A stretch of 64,000 nt of DNA, taken from positions 4,918,001 to 4,982,000 of the forward strand of contig NC_134167.1 of assembly GCF_033958435.1 (NCBI RefSeq), given 5' to 3'. The notes below the pieces were generated by a model. The model was not told the origin of the DNA and searched no databases. It saw only the letters and a program-made list of their open reading frames with translations. Made by a program: the position numbers and the translations under genes. The stretch is from Carettochelys insculpta (taxonomy: Eukaryota; Chordata; Testudines; Carettochelyidae). Positions 10,331 to 22,209 of the stretch are shown piece by piece (within the stretch, counting starts at the first letter, position 1; each line of letters starts with the position of its first letter).

Positions 10331-11990
10331 GATGCTTAGAAACCTTCCTCTAATGGCAAACCTAAACTTGTTGCTGGCCAGGTTATAGCTAGTTGGTTTT
10401 GTGCCAGTATTGGCCATCAGCTTAAATAAGTCTCCCCTCTCTTGTGTTTGTCCCTCTGATGTAATTCTAGTGAACAATCCTATCTCCCCTCACCTTTGCT
10501 TCCTTTGGTTATATAGGCCCAGCTGTCAAGTTTCTCAGAAGATAGTTGCCCATTTCTCTGGTCATCCTGGTGGATGATCCCTGGTGTTTGCTGATGGATC
10601 TGGACCACATATGAAGTGTCTAATTGATCACCATCTTTAGAATGAGATGGGAATTTCCCCCCCAGTTCAAATTGGCAGTGGTTTTGTGTCTGGTATCCAA
10701 GTGGCCACAAACCAAGGTTTTCCAGAGTGACCGATAATTTTGGGTGCCCAGCTTCAGGTGCAAAGGGACCAAAGTGCTGCATATTTTCTGCCAATCGAGC
10801 TAAGGGAGGCACTCCAAATGACTAATTACTTAGAAAATCTTGGCATTACCCACTCCCTGCCCCTCACCTCCCAAGACTGGAGCAGCTGCAGGTGACTTGA
10901 GCTAGCAATGTGCTCCAATTCAACATCACTCTGTCTGTCTTCTTTTAAAGGCCACACGGAAATCTTAGCCAGGGAATCCTGGCCAAAGTGAGTTGTCCCG
11001 GCCTTTTGTGCAGAAGGAAAACACATTTCTGAGATGAATTCATCAAAGGGGAAACAAGCTGGAGAATTTTAACTTTGAAATTCAGCATGCGAGTTGGGCT
11101 CATTTGGTTTTTTCTTTTAATCTGTTTTTCGTTCCTAAATTTTTTTTTTGGATGAATGTCAGGCAAATAACTTGGTAATCAAGATTTTTGGTGCACAAGC
11201 TCTCTCTTCTCTCCCTCCCCCCCAACCCTCTTTCATGGGATTTGACCTCAGCTGCCAGGGAATCTTTCTCCAAAGCAGATCTCAGATTTCTAGGCAAAGA
11301 CTGGCTGGGCCCACCTGCTGCTTGGAGTTGCGAGCAGTGATTTGGCATGAGCTCCTTTCTTTGCTGCTAAAACGGACTTGGCTCTGTCTCTCTTCACCGA
11401 GGCACTTAAAGGCAGCAATCTGAGAAGCCATGGGCCTGTTCCAATAAGGTTTATTCCTGGCAGTTAGAATCTCATCCAATGACTGTGAACTCATTGTATA
11501 TAATGGAAAGAGTGACATCTGGCTTGGATATTACAGAAAGATTACCAGCTGGCTTGTCATGTATTATGAAAAGAAAAACATTTGCCTTAGAGGATGCTAC
11601 AAGCCAGGAGCAGGGCCCCGGGGAGCGGGATGACAAATTTCCATCACGCTTAGTGATGAACTTGCTACGGTTCTTTAAGGGAATTGACATAACTGCCTCT
11701 CTAATTCTGGGAGAGGGAGATGCTGTCAGGAACTTTATTTATCTCCTGAGGACAGGCGGGGGTGGGGGAAGGAGCTCCACTACCACCCTGGCACGAGGCT
11801 GATTAGAAAGCATCAGAGTTTTTCTGCAGTTGGGGCTGATTCCCCCTCCCCACTTGCTTTCAGATGGGCAAGAGGTTGGGGAGCTTTATGGCAAGATCTA
11901 ACCTAATGAATGTTGGTAGAAAGAGTCCTGTTAACTTCAGTGGGAGCTGCCTTGTGCAGGGGGGTGGGGTGGGGAAGAGCACGGCTTGCA
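10331..11990. other. Intronic sequence, no recognised feature
   Basis: No exon or named repeat is recognised. The long reverse-strand frame at 10480-10812 has no recognisable product and sits in unremarkable intron sequence. The stretch 11440-11660 contains repeated 'acatctggcttggatattac / acca gctggcttg' words that may be remains of a simple duplication. Confidence 0.45.
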
Positions 11991-12698
11991 GTAGGGTGAC
12001 CGTCCATCCCATTTTTACCAGGACAGTCCCTTCTTTCAGCTCTCCCAGGCATCCCAACTTTTTGAAGAAATGGGCAACTTGTCCTGAATTTTGCAGCGCT
12101 CCTGTTTCCCAGCACCTGGTGTCTCAGGGTGGCAGCCCCTGCTGCTAGAGAGTTCCTCCACCTTGCAGCTCCCCTGTTCCCTGCACCTTGGGATAGCAGT
12201 TCCTGCTGCAGGAGAGCTCCTCTGTGGGGTGGCTGTCCCATTCGCCAGCACCCTTTGCCACAGAGTGACTGCCTCGTTTCCTGCTGCCCCACACGCAGGA
12301 GCGGCAGCTCCAGCTGCCAGAGGGTGCTCTACCACAGAGTGGCAGCCTCATTCCCTAGCATCCTGCACCATGGAGAGAGAGCTCCTGCTGCAGCGAAGCT
12401 CTGCTGTGGGGCAGCTCCCCCGTTCCCTGGCCCGGCAGACCCCGCTGCCCTGGACCCCTGCTGTGGGGCAGCTGCCGCATTTCTTGTCCTGCCTGCTGGG
12501 AGGCTGCAAAATCCCTACTCTCAGCACCACTCACCAGGAGCTTAGGGAGCCCCCACTCTTCCCCTCTCCCTCATCAGGAGGTTGTGGAGCCCCCATCCCT
12601 GGTGCCTCACTCTGGGGCAGCAGCTCCCATCACCAAAGAGCCCTGACGCTGGAGGCTGCTGTCCCATATTTGCCATAGGGTGATGTGGTCACCCTGTG
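11991..12698 (+). mobile_element. TIR-bounded element carrying a degenerate internal minisatellite
   Basis: The left end reads CAGTAGGGTGACCGTCCATC and the right end GGTCACCCTGTG, so GGGTGACC and GGTCACCC form terminal inverted repeats. Between them, 12090-12680 is GC-rich and built of imperfectly repeated blocks of roughly 50-60 bp. These share words such as CTCCTGCTGCAG(G/C), CTGTGGGG(C/T)(A/G)GCT and CACAGAGTG(A/G)C. Long open frames on both strands follow from this composition and are not genes. It resembles short DNA transposons that begin TAGGGTGACCA, common in turtles from memory. Confidence 0.6.
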
Positions 12699-13619
12699 CC
12701 GCAGCTCTTAGAGGCACATGAGCTATAGGGAGAGTGAATCCCTCAGAGAAGCATGCTCAGAAATGGCCTTCTGTTCGTGGGACCAGCATGCTTCCCACTG
12801 TGCCAGCGGGGGTGAAAGAGAAGTGAGGGGGGCACACCCCCTTTGCACTGTCTTTTCACCCCCGGCGGTGCGAACGCTCTCCTGCAGCTTGCACTCAGGC
12901 AGCCTGATTTCTGAGCTTGCTTGCTCTGGGTCCCCACCAACACAGCACCACTTCGGTGGGGTCACACCTCACTGACAACTACTCATCTGCAAGGAAGATC
13001 AGGCCCGAGGAGTTCAGGGACAGGGCCTGTCCCCTGCATGGGTGAAACAAATGGGGTTAGCATTTCTTACGCAGCTTCTTTGCTAGGGTCCGCACTCAGC
13101 AACCCTCTGTCCTCAGCAGTCTAGATGCAGCTTTGGCTATCTTCTGCAGGGTGGTTTCTTCCCTTGCATCAGGGCATGAGGAAGAGCACTGAGGAAAGGA
13201 GTCGGGCACATGTAAGAGGGGGAGGGATGGGACAAGCATCTGGGGACATTAATATAGAGGTGGTAATAGCCACAGCAAGGACTATAGGTGCTTGAAGAGA
13301 AGGCAGACATGGGAGCTGCCTCTCCCCTGCTTTGGAGTCATATTCTCTGCATCCCCTGTTGCATCATCAAAGCTGGGCGAGGGCTGGGTGGCGGTTGGGA
13401 TGCAGGGCTTTGATTTGACCCATTATGAGGACAGGGACCATTAGGGAAATGCAGGCCTGGGTGCAAATTTTGCACACACCTGGAGGGGCTGGTTTGGGTC
13501 AAGATTTCTCTTCGGGGATAATTTCTAAAATAAACCTTTGCCCTTCTGTAGTCCTGGTCTTCACTGGCTCTCCAGGTACCTTGCAAGCATGCTATTGGTG
13601 CTCTTACACTAGTGCCCAT

Positions 13620-13793
13620 CACTGTCCCCTCTATTTCTTAATTACCCATGTGTAGAATAAGTTTTATGTGCACTCAGGCATGCACAGATGTGTACCACCA
13701 ATAGAAAGACATGCTGTTGGCTGTGGATGCTCTGCTAATCAGCTGACTCTTTCGTGGGAAGCCACACAAGCACTCAGCTTGCAGGGAAGATTG
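13620..13793 (+). mobile_element. hAT-like MITE, family A, with perfect 8-bp TSD
   Basis: Starts CACTGTCCCC and ends GGGAAGATTG, flanked by GTGCCCAT at 13612-13619 and 13794-13801. An exact 8-bp duplication with CA...TG ends is typical of hAT insertions. Internal words GTGTAGAATAAG, ACCACCAATAGAAA and CTCTGCTAATCAGCTGAC are shared with five other copies in this window. There is no coding capacity. Confidence 0.8.
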
Positions 13794-13844
13794 GTGCCCA
13801 TCACTACAGTACCTGAGCTCCATGTTAATGGCTGCTCCTCCTGC

Positions 13845-13965
13845 CCCACGTTGCGGCCGGGCAGATTGAGGTGCAGAGAGTCGAAGTGTCCTCCCCAGGT
13901 CACTCAGCAGATCAGTGGCATGGAGCCGGGAATAGAACACCAGTCCTCTGAGTTAGTCCCTGGCT
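13845..13965 (-). repeat. MIR-like CORE-SINE, antisense
   Basis: On + it reads GATTGAGGTGCAGAGAGTCG, then CCCCAGGTCACTCAGCAGAT and GCCGGGAATAGAACACCAGT, the reversed MIR 5' half. Confidence 0.75.
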
Positions 13966-13969
13966 ATTA

Positions 13970-16450
13970 AATGCACCCCCTTGAGAAGAACGCTCACTGC
14001 AGCTGCAAAACATAAGTCCGAGATGTACAAGGAGTGGTAGGCAGCCATGCCAGGTGCCTGCAGCAGTGGCTGTCCAGCCAGCACTGGGCTCTTTTCTCAC
14101 TCTGCCGATGCACTGCTCTTTCTCCGGGAAAGGCAGGCAGGGCTCTTCATGCCCGGAGCTGACAAAGCTCACAGCTGGTTGCACTCAGTGGCCCAACTCT
14201 GTGCTGTTGACCACATGCTCAGTAAGGTGGCTTGGCCACAACACATTGATACAAGGTGGCATTCTGGTTTCTCTTTGGGGTGTGATGGCCACAGTTGTCC
14301 ATTCCATTGGTACCTGGCTTTGTTGCTTCTCTTTCCCTTCAGCCTCCAACCTGACATCCTTTCAGCTGCTGCTGTTCCTCAGGGCCTGTTCCTGCTTGCA
14401 GCCTGCCTGTCACCGTTGTGTACCTGCTTGTGCCTCTAACAAGAGCAAACCTGTCTTCCTCTGTCCCCACAGGCCTGGCCTTTTGAGATTGAGGTGTACC
14501 GAAGATTGTCTTCCGTTAGAGATAGAAAAGCCCATGCTTCATGGCACCCACCAACCTTTAATTAACGGGGGTGGTCAGGAAGGAATTTCTTATGGGGGAA
14601 GATTATCCCATAATTGCCTACAGTAGGGTTTCTCACCCTTAACTGACAAGCAGCTGGTTTTCACCACTGAGATATATTAGGTGCAAGGGTAGATGGACCC
14701 CAGTTCTGATCCAGTCTTGCAACTCCCTTTTCTTTCTTGCTCCTTTCCTCCTTGTTTGTGTGTTTGTGAGTAGACCCTTATTTAAAACGAGAACTATTGA
14801 ACAATTCTTAGTCCGTGTGTTGTTGGTAAGTAGCAATGTGTGAGCGTTCAGTATTCAATATCTGTCCACACTGCAGCTAAATATGTAACTTCCATCTTGG
14901 GTAGATGTATACATTCTAGTTTTGATCAAAGCAGCATGTTAAAAATAGCCATTTGGCAAAAGTGGTGCAAACAGCAGATGCAGCAGCTGGCACCTGAGTG
15001 TAATCCCATTCAATAGGTGTGTATTTGGGTGGTAAGTCCACGCCTCTCTCCACACTGCTAGTATGCATTTGTTTACCCAACCTGGACATTACATCTTCAG
15101 CCCCAATATAGACGTAACTCGCGAGCGTCAGGTGCCCTGAGGTCAGAGGATGTTAACTCCATTCCCAGATGGGAGAAGTGTAACTCTTACAATCAAAGTT
15201 GTAGCATGATGTGACTGTATTTGCAATTTCAGGGCTGATTCTCATCTGGGGTGACCTGGCATAGTCAACAGCACTACCCTGGTTTATAGCAAATTTGCGT
15301 CCCGTGACAATTCTCCTAAATTTGGCTGGTTTCTTGAAAGCACGAGGGAAATTTGCAAAGAGGGTGAAATTGCAGAAGCATTGAGCAAGACTCCTTCTCC
15401 TTTTAGGTTGTGTCTTCTCTGCGCATTTAGCCCAACTGATCTGCCCATTTGTCTGAACACGTGTGAGCCTTGCTCAGCTGCGAGCATCTACGCTGCAAAG
15501 CCATAGCTGAGTTACTGTGACCTCACTGTTTCTGTGTCCACCCAATTGTGATTTTTTTCCCCAGCCACTTGCCAGTTCTGGGAGAACTTGTCCATCTTAC
15601 CAGGGGAATCATGGGAAGGTATTGCAGGACTATCAACACAGTAATTTAGTCTGTGTCCTCATTATGAAGTGGACAGGTTCTAGCTCAAGGAAAAGTGTAA
15701 CCTGGGTTCTGATCTGCACCTCCAGCTGAGCCACTTAGCCCAGAGCTGAAGCATCTCCAAACTTGGGTAAATGATCTTGGGGTGTGGACTGCAGAGCAAG
15801 TTTGTCTAAATCCCCAGTAGGAGCCTGGATGACCTCCTCAGTGACACCATATCTGGGAGTGGAGGGGGGGCTTAATCCTGCAAGGTTCTTAGCACTCCAG
15901 TAAAGCATTTAAATACGTGTCCGACTTTAAGCATGAGTTGACATCATTGAGACGGTATGTGTGTAGGTGCTTTATCTGGTCTGGGATGGGCTGCTCAGAG
16001 GTTTGTAGGCTGGAGCCCAGGGAGCCTGCAAGCACCCTACTCTCTGGGAGCAGAATATCACAGACCAATGAAGTAAGCAGGGAGGTTTACTGAAGCCTAA
16101 TCTCCTGCGTTGTGCAGAGGAGTGGAGTGCTCTCAGGTTAGCTTTGGCTGGATTTACGAGCGGCGCTAAAATAACAGCTGAGAATGGCAGAAGAGATTTG
16201 TTTCCAGCAAGGCAAGGGAGCTGGCTCCGAACCATGTCTGGGGAGAGGGTGGGCTGATGTATGCATGTACGTCCTTCCCTCCCGATGGTTGACAGCATGT
16301 ACCATTCATTCGCTGAAGGGTGGGGGAGTTGGGTTCGAGGCCAGGATGTTCTGGTTTGCTTTTGTTCTCACATTTTCCATAGGAGAACAGGGATCTCAAA
16401 TGCACATCAGTGGCTCCTGAAGGCAACAGGCGAGGAGCACGCGTTCCTCT
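13970..16450. other. Intronic sequence, only doubtful repeat traces
   Basis: No exon is recognised. Traces of MITE-like ends occur near 14860-15120 (GTCCACACTGCAGC at the left, TAGACGTAAC at the right) and near 15590-15620 (CAGGGGAATCATGGGAAGG), but boundaries cannot be set. Confidence 0.4.
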
Positions 16451-16749
16451 CGCCGGGTCTGTCTACACTGCGAGCTGAAGTGTGATTGCCACTTGGGAGG
16501 ACATCCCTGTGCCTACTTCAGCAACACCAGCATGGCATAAACAGCAATGTGGGTACAGCTGGGCAGGATGCAGCTTGGGCTTGCCAAGGCCACCTGGAAC
16601 ACTAGGGATCTATTTGCCCTGCCAAAACCCATGCTGCCACATCTCTGCTGCTAGTTGGTCGTGCTACTGTGGGTACGTCCACTCAAGCTGCAATCGCACC
16701 TCCAGTTACAGTGAAGCCCTGCAATGGGCAATGGAGGCTAGTAAGTGGC

Positions 16750-17141
16750 CCACGTGAGTGGCCGTCCTCTTGCTGAGTGGGCTTACAAGATTGCTGTAAC
16801 CAAGATGGTCTCCTGGGTTGGGACAGTTTTGCTAAGTGTGCTTGTGCATGCAGAATTTGTGGGGTGTGCCAGTAGAACTATAGCAGCACTGTGATTGGAT
16901 GCAGAGGGAGCACCTGGCTCTCACAGCCAATGTTCTGTGCAGGCAGCACGCACTTCCCTTCATATGCCCTCGTTCTAAGTGTGTTTCATTATTGTAATAC
17001 CATAGGGGAAAAAACCTATGCAGGTGGAAACCAGTGGAGTTTGGCAACCCCGCTAATAGTGACTACATGTCTCATGCGCCCCCTCATAGACCATGATCAG
17101 CTGCATGTGGCCCACAGTCTGCAGGCTGCCCATCTGCTCTA
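16750..17141 (+). mobile_element. hAT-like MITE, family B, decayed copy
   Basis: It aligns by eye with 47075-47454 over most of its length. Shared segments include GAGTGG followed by CACAAGATTG-type sequence, CAGAATTTGTGGGGTG, CTGTGATTGGATGCAGAGGG, and a right end reading GCAGGCTGCCCATC. The left end has eroded. Same orientation as the second copy. Confidence 0.65.
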
Positions 17142-19120
17142 GACATACCCTCGGCTGGTGTGTCTGCATGCAGGAAGTCAGGAGGTGCTAGCTCGGAGAT
17201 GAAAGCCAGGGAACTGGTGGCTGAGATGAATTAGAGAAGGCCACATATACACCTAGCTAGACAGAGGGTGTAGGACAACTGAGTCTCAGTATAAGGTAAG
17301 CTGAGATGTTGCATCCTGCTCTCTTCACCACACCTATGTGCCCTTCTAAGTCCCTGGGAAGCAGAGAACAGCTGTAATGCATTGCACTTTGGACACACCC
17401 CCTACCCAAGCTGGCTGGAAACAGGTGCCACGTGTGGACCTTATATCAAGTGTTCTCCAGCCAGGAAAGATGCTACACAGAGGTGGTTCTCACAGACTAC
17501 TTTCTCCCACATTAAGGTCCCTTTCCACTCCCTAAGAGGCATAGAATAAACCTTAGCATAACTGAGCATCAGGCCTCATGCATTTTCACCTTTCTGCCAG
17601 AGCACGTGTATCCTGTAGCCAGAGCCATCCTTATGTATGTGCAGAATATGCAGCTGCACAAGGCACCCAAAAATCTGGAGCACCACTGGGTCTTAATAAA
17701 CACCCGTTTGCCTTTTTCTGTCCATCTTCTGTGGCTCTGCTTCCGCCAGAGAAGTTTTAGTTAATTTAAAGTGAAAACGCCTGCCAGATCTATTAGCAGA
17801 ACCTGAGAAAGAGATGTTCAGGTGGTAATGAAACCATTTAACAGGCATTTGCCAACCCCAGGCATCTCCTGTCAGTTTCTCAATTTACTGTGTTACTCTA
17901 TGTGACCTTAGTTTAAAAATCTGCTTTAAAAATATTTCATGAGTGTGCTGCTGCAGATTATAAAACACATCTCTAAAAAATCATCCCCTTCTCCCGGCTG
18001 CTATTGGGCATAGCGGCATCAGTTTAACAATACTGTGTAGGGCCCCATAAATCCTAAGATCATGCCTCGCTTTAGCTTTAGCTTTGCCTCACCTGCTCAA
18101 GGGAGTGGAAAATGCCAGAGGTGAGACATGCAATGGGAGGTGATGGCTGAGTTCATTAATTCTGGAGAGCTATGTCAGACCTCACAGTTTGTTTCTGGTC
18201 TGGTAATGAATCGAGGGAAACTATTGTTTTCATGCAGTGAGAGAATGTTGTATCCAGAGGACGAGAAAGATCTCTTCATTGCCCTTTACCAGGGCTGCTC
18301 TGCAAATCTGGGAATCCTCTGGGACCTTTTAGCGTTAGCAGTTCCATAATTCATGATCCAGCCGAATAGCAGTGAGTATTGTTAACCCTAATGCTGAAGT
18401 CAGGGCTTTTTCACTCTCAATACAGAACGTCTGTGCCAGATCAGTCGGAAGGGTTGCCTCCTCTTTAGATTAGACATTAATTAGAAATTACATTTGAATT
18501 TCCAGTTTTTACTCTGAGGTTCTAGTGCAAAGATTGTATGTGGGAGCCCTGCTGTGCACAGTTGAAAGACTTAAACTATGTGTAAGAATACAAAAGTTGT
18601 TACTACATTTATCACAGTCACAAGCACCCCAACTTCACAAGATAGATAGGGACTGTACGTCTGCACTTCCATATACATATCACGTGTAAAACAACCTGCT
18701 GTGCTCGCCATCATCTTCCTCAGCACCATCATCGCTTGTGGTCATCATTCTGGCACCTCTGAAAGACTGCATCTTCTTCTCTTACCTCCGGAGGCTGGGC
18801 TGCCACTTTCACATTGTGCCAGTGCTGTTATGTTTGATACATATACAGCAGGGACCTTCACTTTCTCCTTTATTGTATTTCATTACCTTACTAATGGCGA
18901 ACTGTCATTTCCCTATAGTTCAGTATATCATTGATCTCAGCTTATTATCATCTGCATCAGTTTATTACCATGGCCCCTTTTGTGGTTAGGTTTGCTATTT
19001 CTAACAGGTTATTTTGGTCTGGTCTATGGCTATTTTGGGTTTTTGCAAGTTGTGGTGCATCAGTTAAGTTTAAAAGAGTATGAACTTAGGAAATTCCCAA
19101 GCTACCTGGCTTTAACACAC
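17142..19120. other. Intronic sequence, no recognised feature
   Basis: No exon, intact repeat or recognisable frame is seen. Base composition shifts to AT-rich between about 17760 and 19080. Confidence 0.4.
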
Positions 19121-19836
19121 CCTAGCTGCGTCTACACGTGCACGCTACTTCGAAGTAGCGGCACCAACTTCGAAATAGCGCCCGTCGCGTCTACACGCGT
19201 CGGGCGCTATTTCGAAGTTAACTTTGACGTTAGGCGGCGAGACGTCGAAGTCGCTAACCTCATGAGGAGATAGGAATAGCGCCCTACTTCGACGTTCAAC
19301 GTCAAAGTAGGGACCGTGTAGACGATCCGCGTCCCGCAACGTCGAAATTGCTGGGTCCTCCATGGCGGCCATCAGCTGGGGGGATGAGAGATGCTCTGTC
19401 TCCAGCCCCTGCGGGGCTCTATGGTCACCGTGGGCAGCAGCCCTTAGCCCAGGGCTTCTGGCTGCTTCTGCGGCAGCTGGGGATCTATGCTGCAGGCACA
19501 GGGTCTGCAACCAGTTGTCAGCTCTGTGTATCTTGTGTTGTTTAGTGCAACTGTGTCTGGGAGGGGCCCTTTAAGGGAGCGGCTGGCTGTTGAGTCCGCC
19601 CTGTGACCCTGTCTGCGGCTGTGCCTGGCATCCCTATTTCGATGTGTGCTACTTTGACGTGTAGACGTTCCCTTGCTGCGCCAATTTCGATGTTGGGCTG
19701 AGCAACGTCGAAGTTGAACATCGACGTTGCCGGCCCTGGAGGACGTGTAGACGTTATTCATCGAAATAGACTATTTCGATGTCGCAACATCGAAATAAGC
19801 TATTTCGATGTTGGCTGCACGTGTAGACGTAGCCCC
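19121..19836. mobile_element. CpG-rich DNA transposon with TTCGA motif clusters in its ends
   Basis: The ends form inverted repeats: CTAGCTGCGTCTACACGTGC at left and GCACGTGTAGACGTAGCCCC at right. Both subterminal zones (about 19140-19345 and 19630-19825) are packed with TTCGAAGT, TTCGATGT and ACGTCGAA words in both orientations, while the middle (19345-19600) has none. CpG content is far above the surroundings, so the copy is probably young since methylated CpG decays quickly. No transposase frame is present. Superfamily is undetermined; no clear target-site duplication is seen. Confidence 0.8.
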
Positions 19837-20204
19837 TATGTACGCCTCATGTTAGTTCATCAGCCTCTCTCCAGATGAAAAGTCCTAAGTATGTGTGAGC
19901 TAACTTTGCTATCTGGGTGCAAGGTCCCAGGTGTATACTGACCTTGCCTTAATGCAACATATAGGATGTGGCCTGTAAATTCCTCGTGTTACAGCCAAAA
20001 TACAAAGTACTTCAGTATAAACCTATTGTAATAAACATATAATCAAAACCATGAAGAAATAAGGAATCTGTAAGAAAAACAAATATAGACAAGCAAACAG
20101 ATTAGCCCTGTTGGCTACAGAAGCCAAGAAAGTAGGGGTTCAGGATGCCCCATCGTGTTGTTTTGTGTTCTGCAAGTAGCAATGTTCATGAGTTCATGGG
20201 AGAC

Positions 20205-20410
20205 CTGGCAAATTGGCTCCTGGTTATGTAATTAGAGTAGCAAGCCCAGAACCCTGTTGTACTAGGTGCTGTACAAATACAGTGAGAGACCATCCCTGCA
20301 CTGAAGAGCTGATAATCTAAACAAATGGGCAGTGGGACAGAGGAAGATGATTGTCCCCTGGTTACAGTGGGGAACTGAGGCACAGGGAGATGAAGGATAC
20401 AGCTGAACTG
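20205..20410 (-). repeat. MIR-like or related amniote repeat, antisense
   Basis: CTAGGTGCTGTACAAATACA, then CTGCACTGAAGAGCTGATAA and GAACTGAGGCACAGGGAGAT is the common amniote block related to the reversed MIR 3' part plus core. Confidence 0.7.
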
Positions 20411-21939
20411 TAGAAGCAATGTGCAATTCTGCCCAGGTACACAGACTCACATTGAGAATAGCTGACTGTTTATTGCTGCGCTGGTGGAGACTTGGCTAAG
20501 CCACGCGAGCTCACACTTGGGCAGTCAGGTGGGTCTGAGCTGGGATCGCTAGCCAAAGCCTCAGCTCATGCCACCACGTCCATGCTGCTATACTTAGTGC
20601 ACTAGCTTAGGCTGTCCCTAGTACAGCCCTGCCTAGCCGGGCTTAGAGGTCCACACTCAGCTGCAGCGGAGATATGCCCTAAGAGATGCCCACCTAAGGT
20701 CAAGTGGAGTTTGTGGCACAGCCAGCAATTTCCCAGAGTCTTTACAAAAAGACCATCTTTCCTCTGGTTTCTCAAGCAGATACAGCTCCTCTAGAGGTCT
20801 CTGCACCAGATTTATCTGTGGACTTAAATAATGGTGTCACTATTATTATTGCATCGTTATTATTACTGTTATTTTATTTTATTACCCAGTGTCTAAAGGC
20901 CCAAAGTTAAGATGGGCATAGCCCATTAACATTGGCCTGAAAAATTTAGCCTGTAGATAAGCAGTAAGTGAGTTAGCAAACTGGTGCAAGTGCCAATTCA
21001 GAGCAAAACTGAGTGTAACTTACACACTAAGGGCTTAATAAGCACCAGAAGAAGGATATAAGATACAGTGCATGGGACAACTTAATCTTCCAGTTCCCAG
21101 GAGGCGAGTTCATGTTTCGCTTTTAATCCTTTGTCATGTACAGTTAATCACACTCATTTGTGAACACACATGGCATGCCAGACAGGCACAAGTTACACCA
21201 CTTTCCCTCCCACTCTTCTTTCCCAGCCACTCGCCTCTTGTCCTCAGTTGTTCTTCAGTGCTGTGAAGGGCTAATATGCCACCGCTGTGTTCCACCGCAG
21301 AGGTGCCTGCATTTTGGCACGATCTGTCACTCATTCTGTGGAGCATATTGGTATTTCTGTTGTGATGAAAAGCACTGTATAAAAGGGAAGGTGTAACTGC
21401 AGGTCCTTCCACTTCATTCAGTCACTGCATTTGTTCCTCCATTCAATTGGATCAGAAACCTCTGGAAACCAAATCGTTCGTATTTAAAAAATAACACAAT
21501 TTCCACCCTTTGTTTTGATCATTTTGGATGCCTTCAGGCAGGCAGTATTGGATAGTTCAGTCGCTGGCTGTAGGAAGCTGACATTTAATTAACAAGGAAG
21601 CCAAAAGAAAAAAAAAATGGAAAGAGACAAGAAAAAATTGCTCGGGGAGACGTGCCTGGGAAAGCCAAGGTCTTTTTTGCACACGGCAATATGATACCAG
21701 GGGACGTCGCACCCATGTGGCTGAGTCATGGTTCCATCCTCCCTATGTTGTGAACCCTGATGAGGGGGATTCTATTATTATTACTGAGTTCCACAATGGG
21801 GTGTTTTCTACACAGCATAGTCGGGATGTAATAGAGTATCTGATTACAAGACTAAGCGATAAGCATCAGCTTATTCGTTAGTGCTACCAGTAACTTGCAA
21901 CTCCCCTCCCCCCGCCATCTTGCAAGAAATAGGTCATGG

Positions 21940-22208
21940 CTGGCTCAGCATCAGTCCTTGCTTGTGTGGGGGCCAGGCTGTTCCCTCTGCTGCTGCTCTG
22001 CATTTAAAAGGCTGGGCTGCATGCAGGCTGGCCCGGCTTCTGTCCTCACCACAGGGATTGGGCTCTTCCTCCCATCCCCCTCCCCTGCTACTCTACATTT
22101 AAATTTTAAATGCAGAGCGGGGGAGAAGGGGGCAGGGAAGAGCCCTATCCCCATGGTGGGGCAGAAGCTGAGCCAGCCTGTGTGCAGCTCAGCCTTTTAA
22201 ATGCAGAG
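21940..22208. repeat. Three-unit repeat forming a ~213-bp imperfect palindrome
   Basis: A unit of about 75-105 bp that ends CTGCATTTAAA occurs three times. Two copies are direct (about 21940-22008 and 22010-22102) and one is inverted (22103-22208). The last two form a nearly continuous palindrome centred at ACATTTAAATTTTAAATGCA. Shared words are GGCTGGGCTGCATGCAGGCT against its inverted partner AGCCTGTGTGCAGCTCAGCC, and GGGCTCTTCC against GGAAGAGCCC. Nothing codes here. It could be a fold-back element or a MITE with internal duplication. Confidence 0.75.
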
Positions 22209-22209
22209 G

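Noticed and set aside
11903..12292. Cysteine/alanine-rich reverse frame resembling a small secreted protein
   Set aside because: Same repeat-built region as 11991-12698; shadow of the opposite strand.
12091..12678. 195-codon open frame, with overlapping frames on both strands
   Set aside because: It lies wholly inside a TIR-bounded element and comes from GC-rich repeated blocks with few stops. No splice context or family motif is seen.
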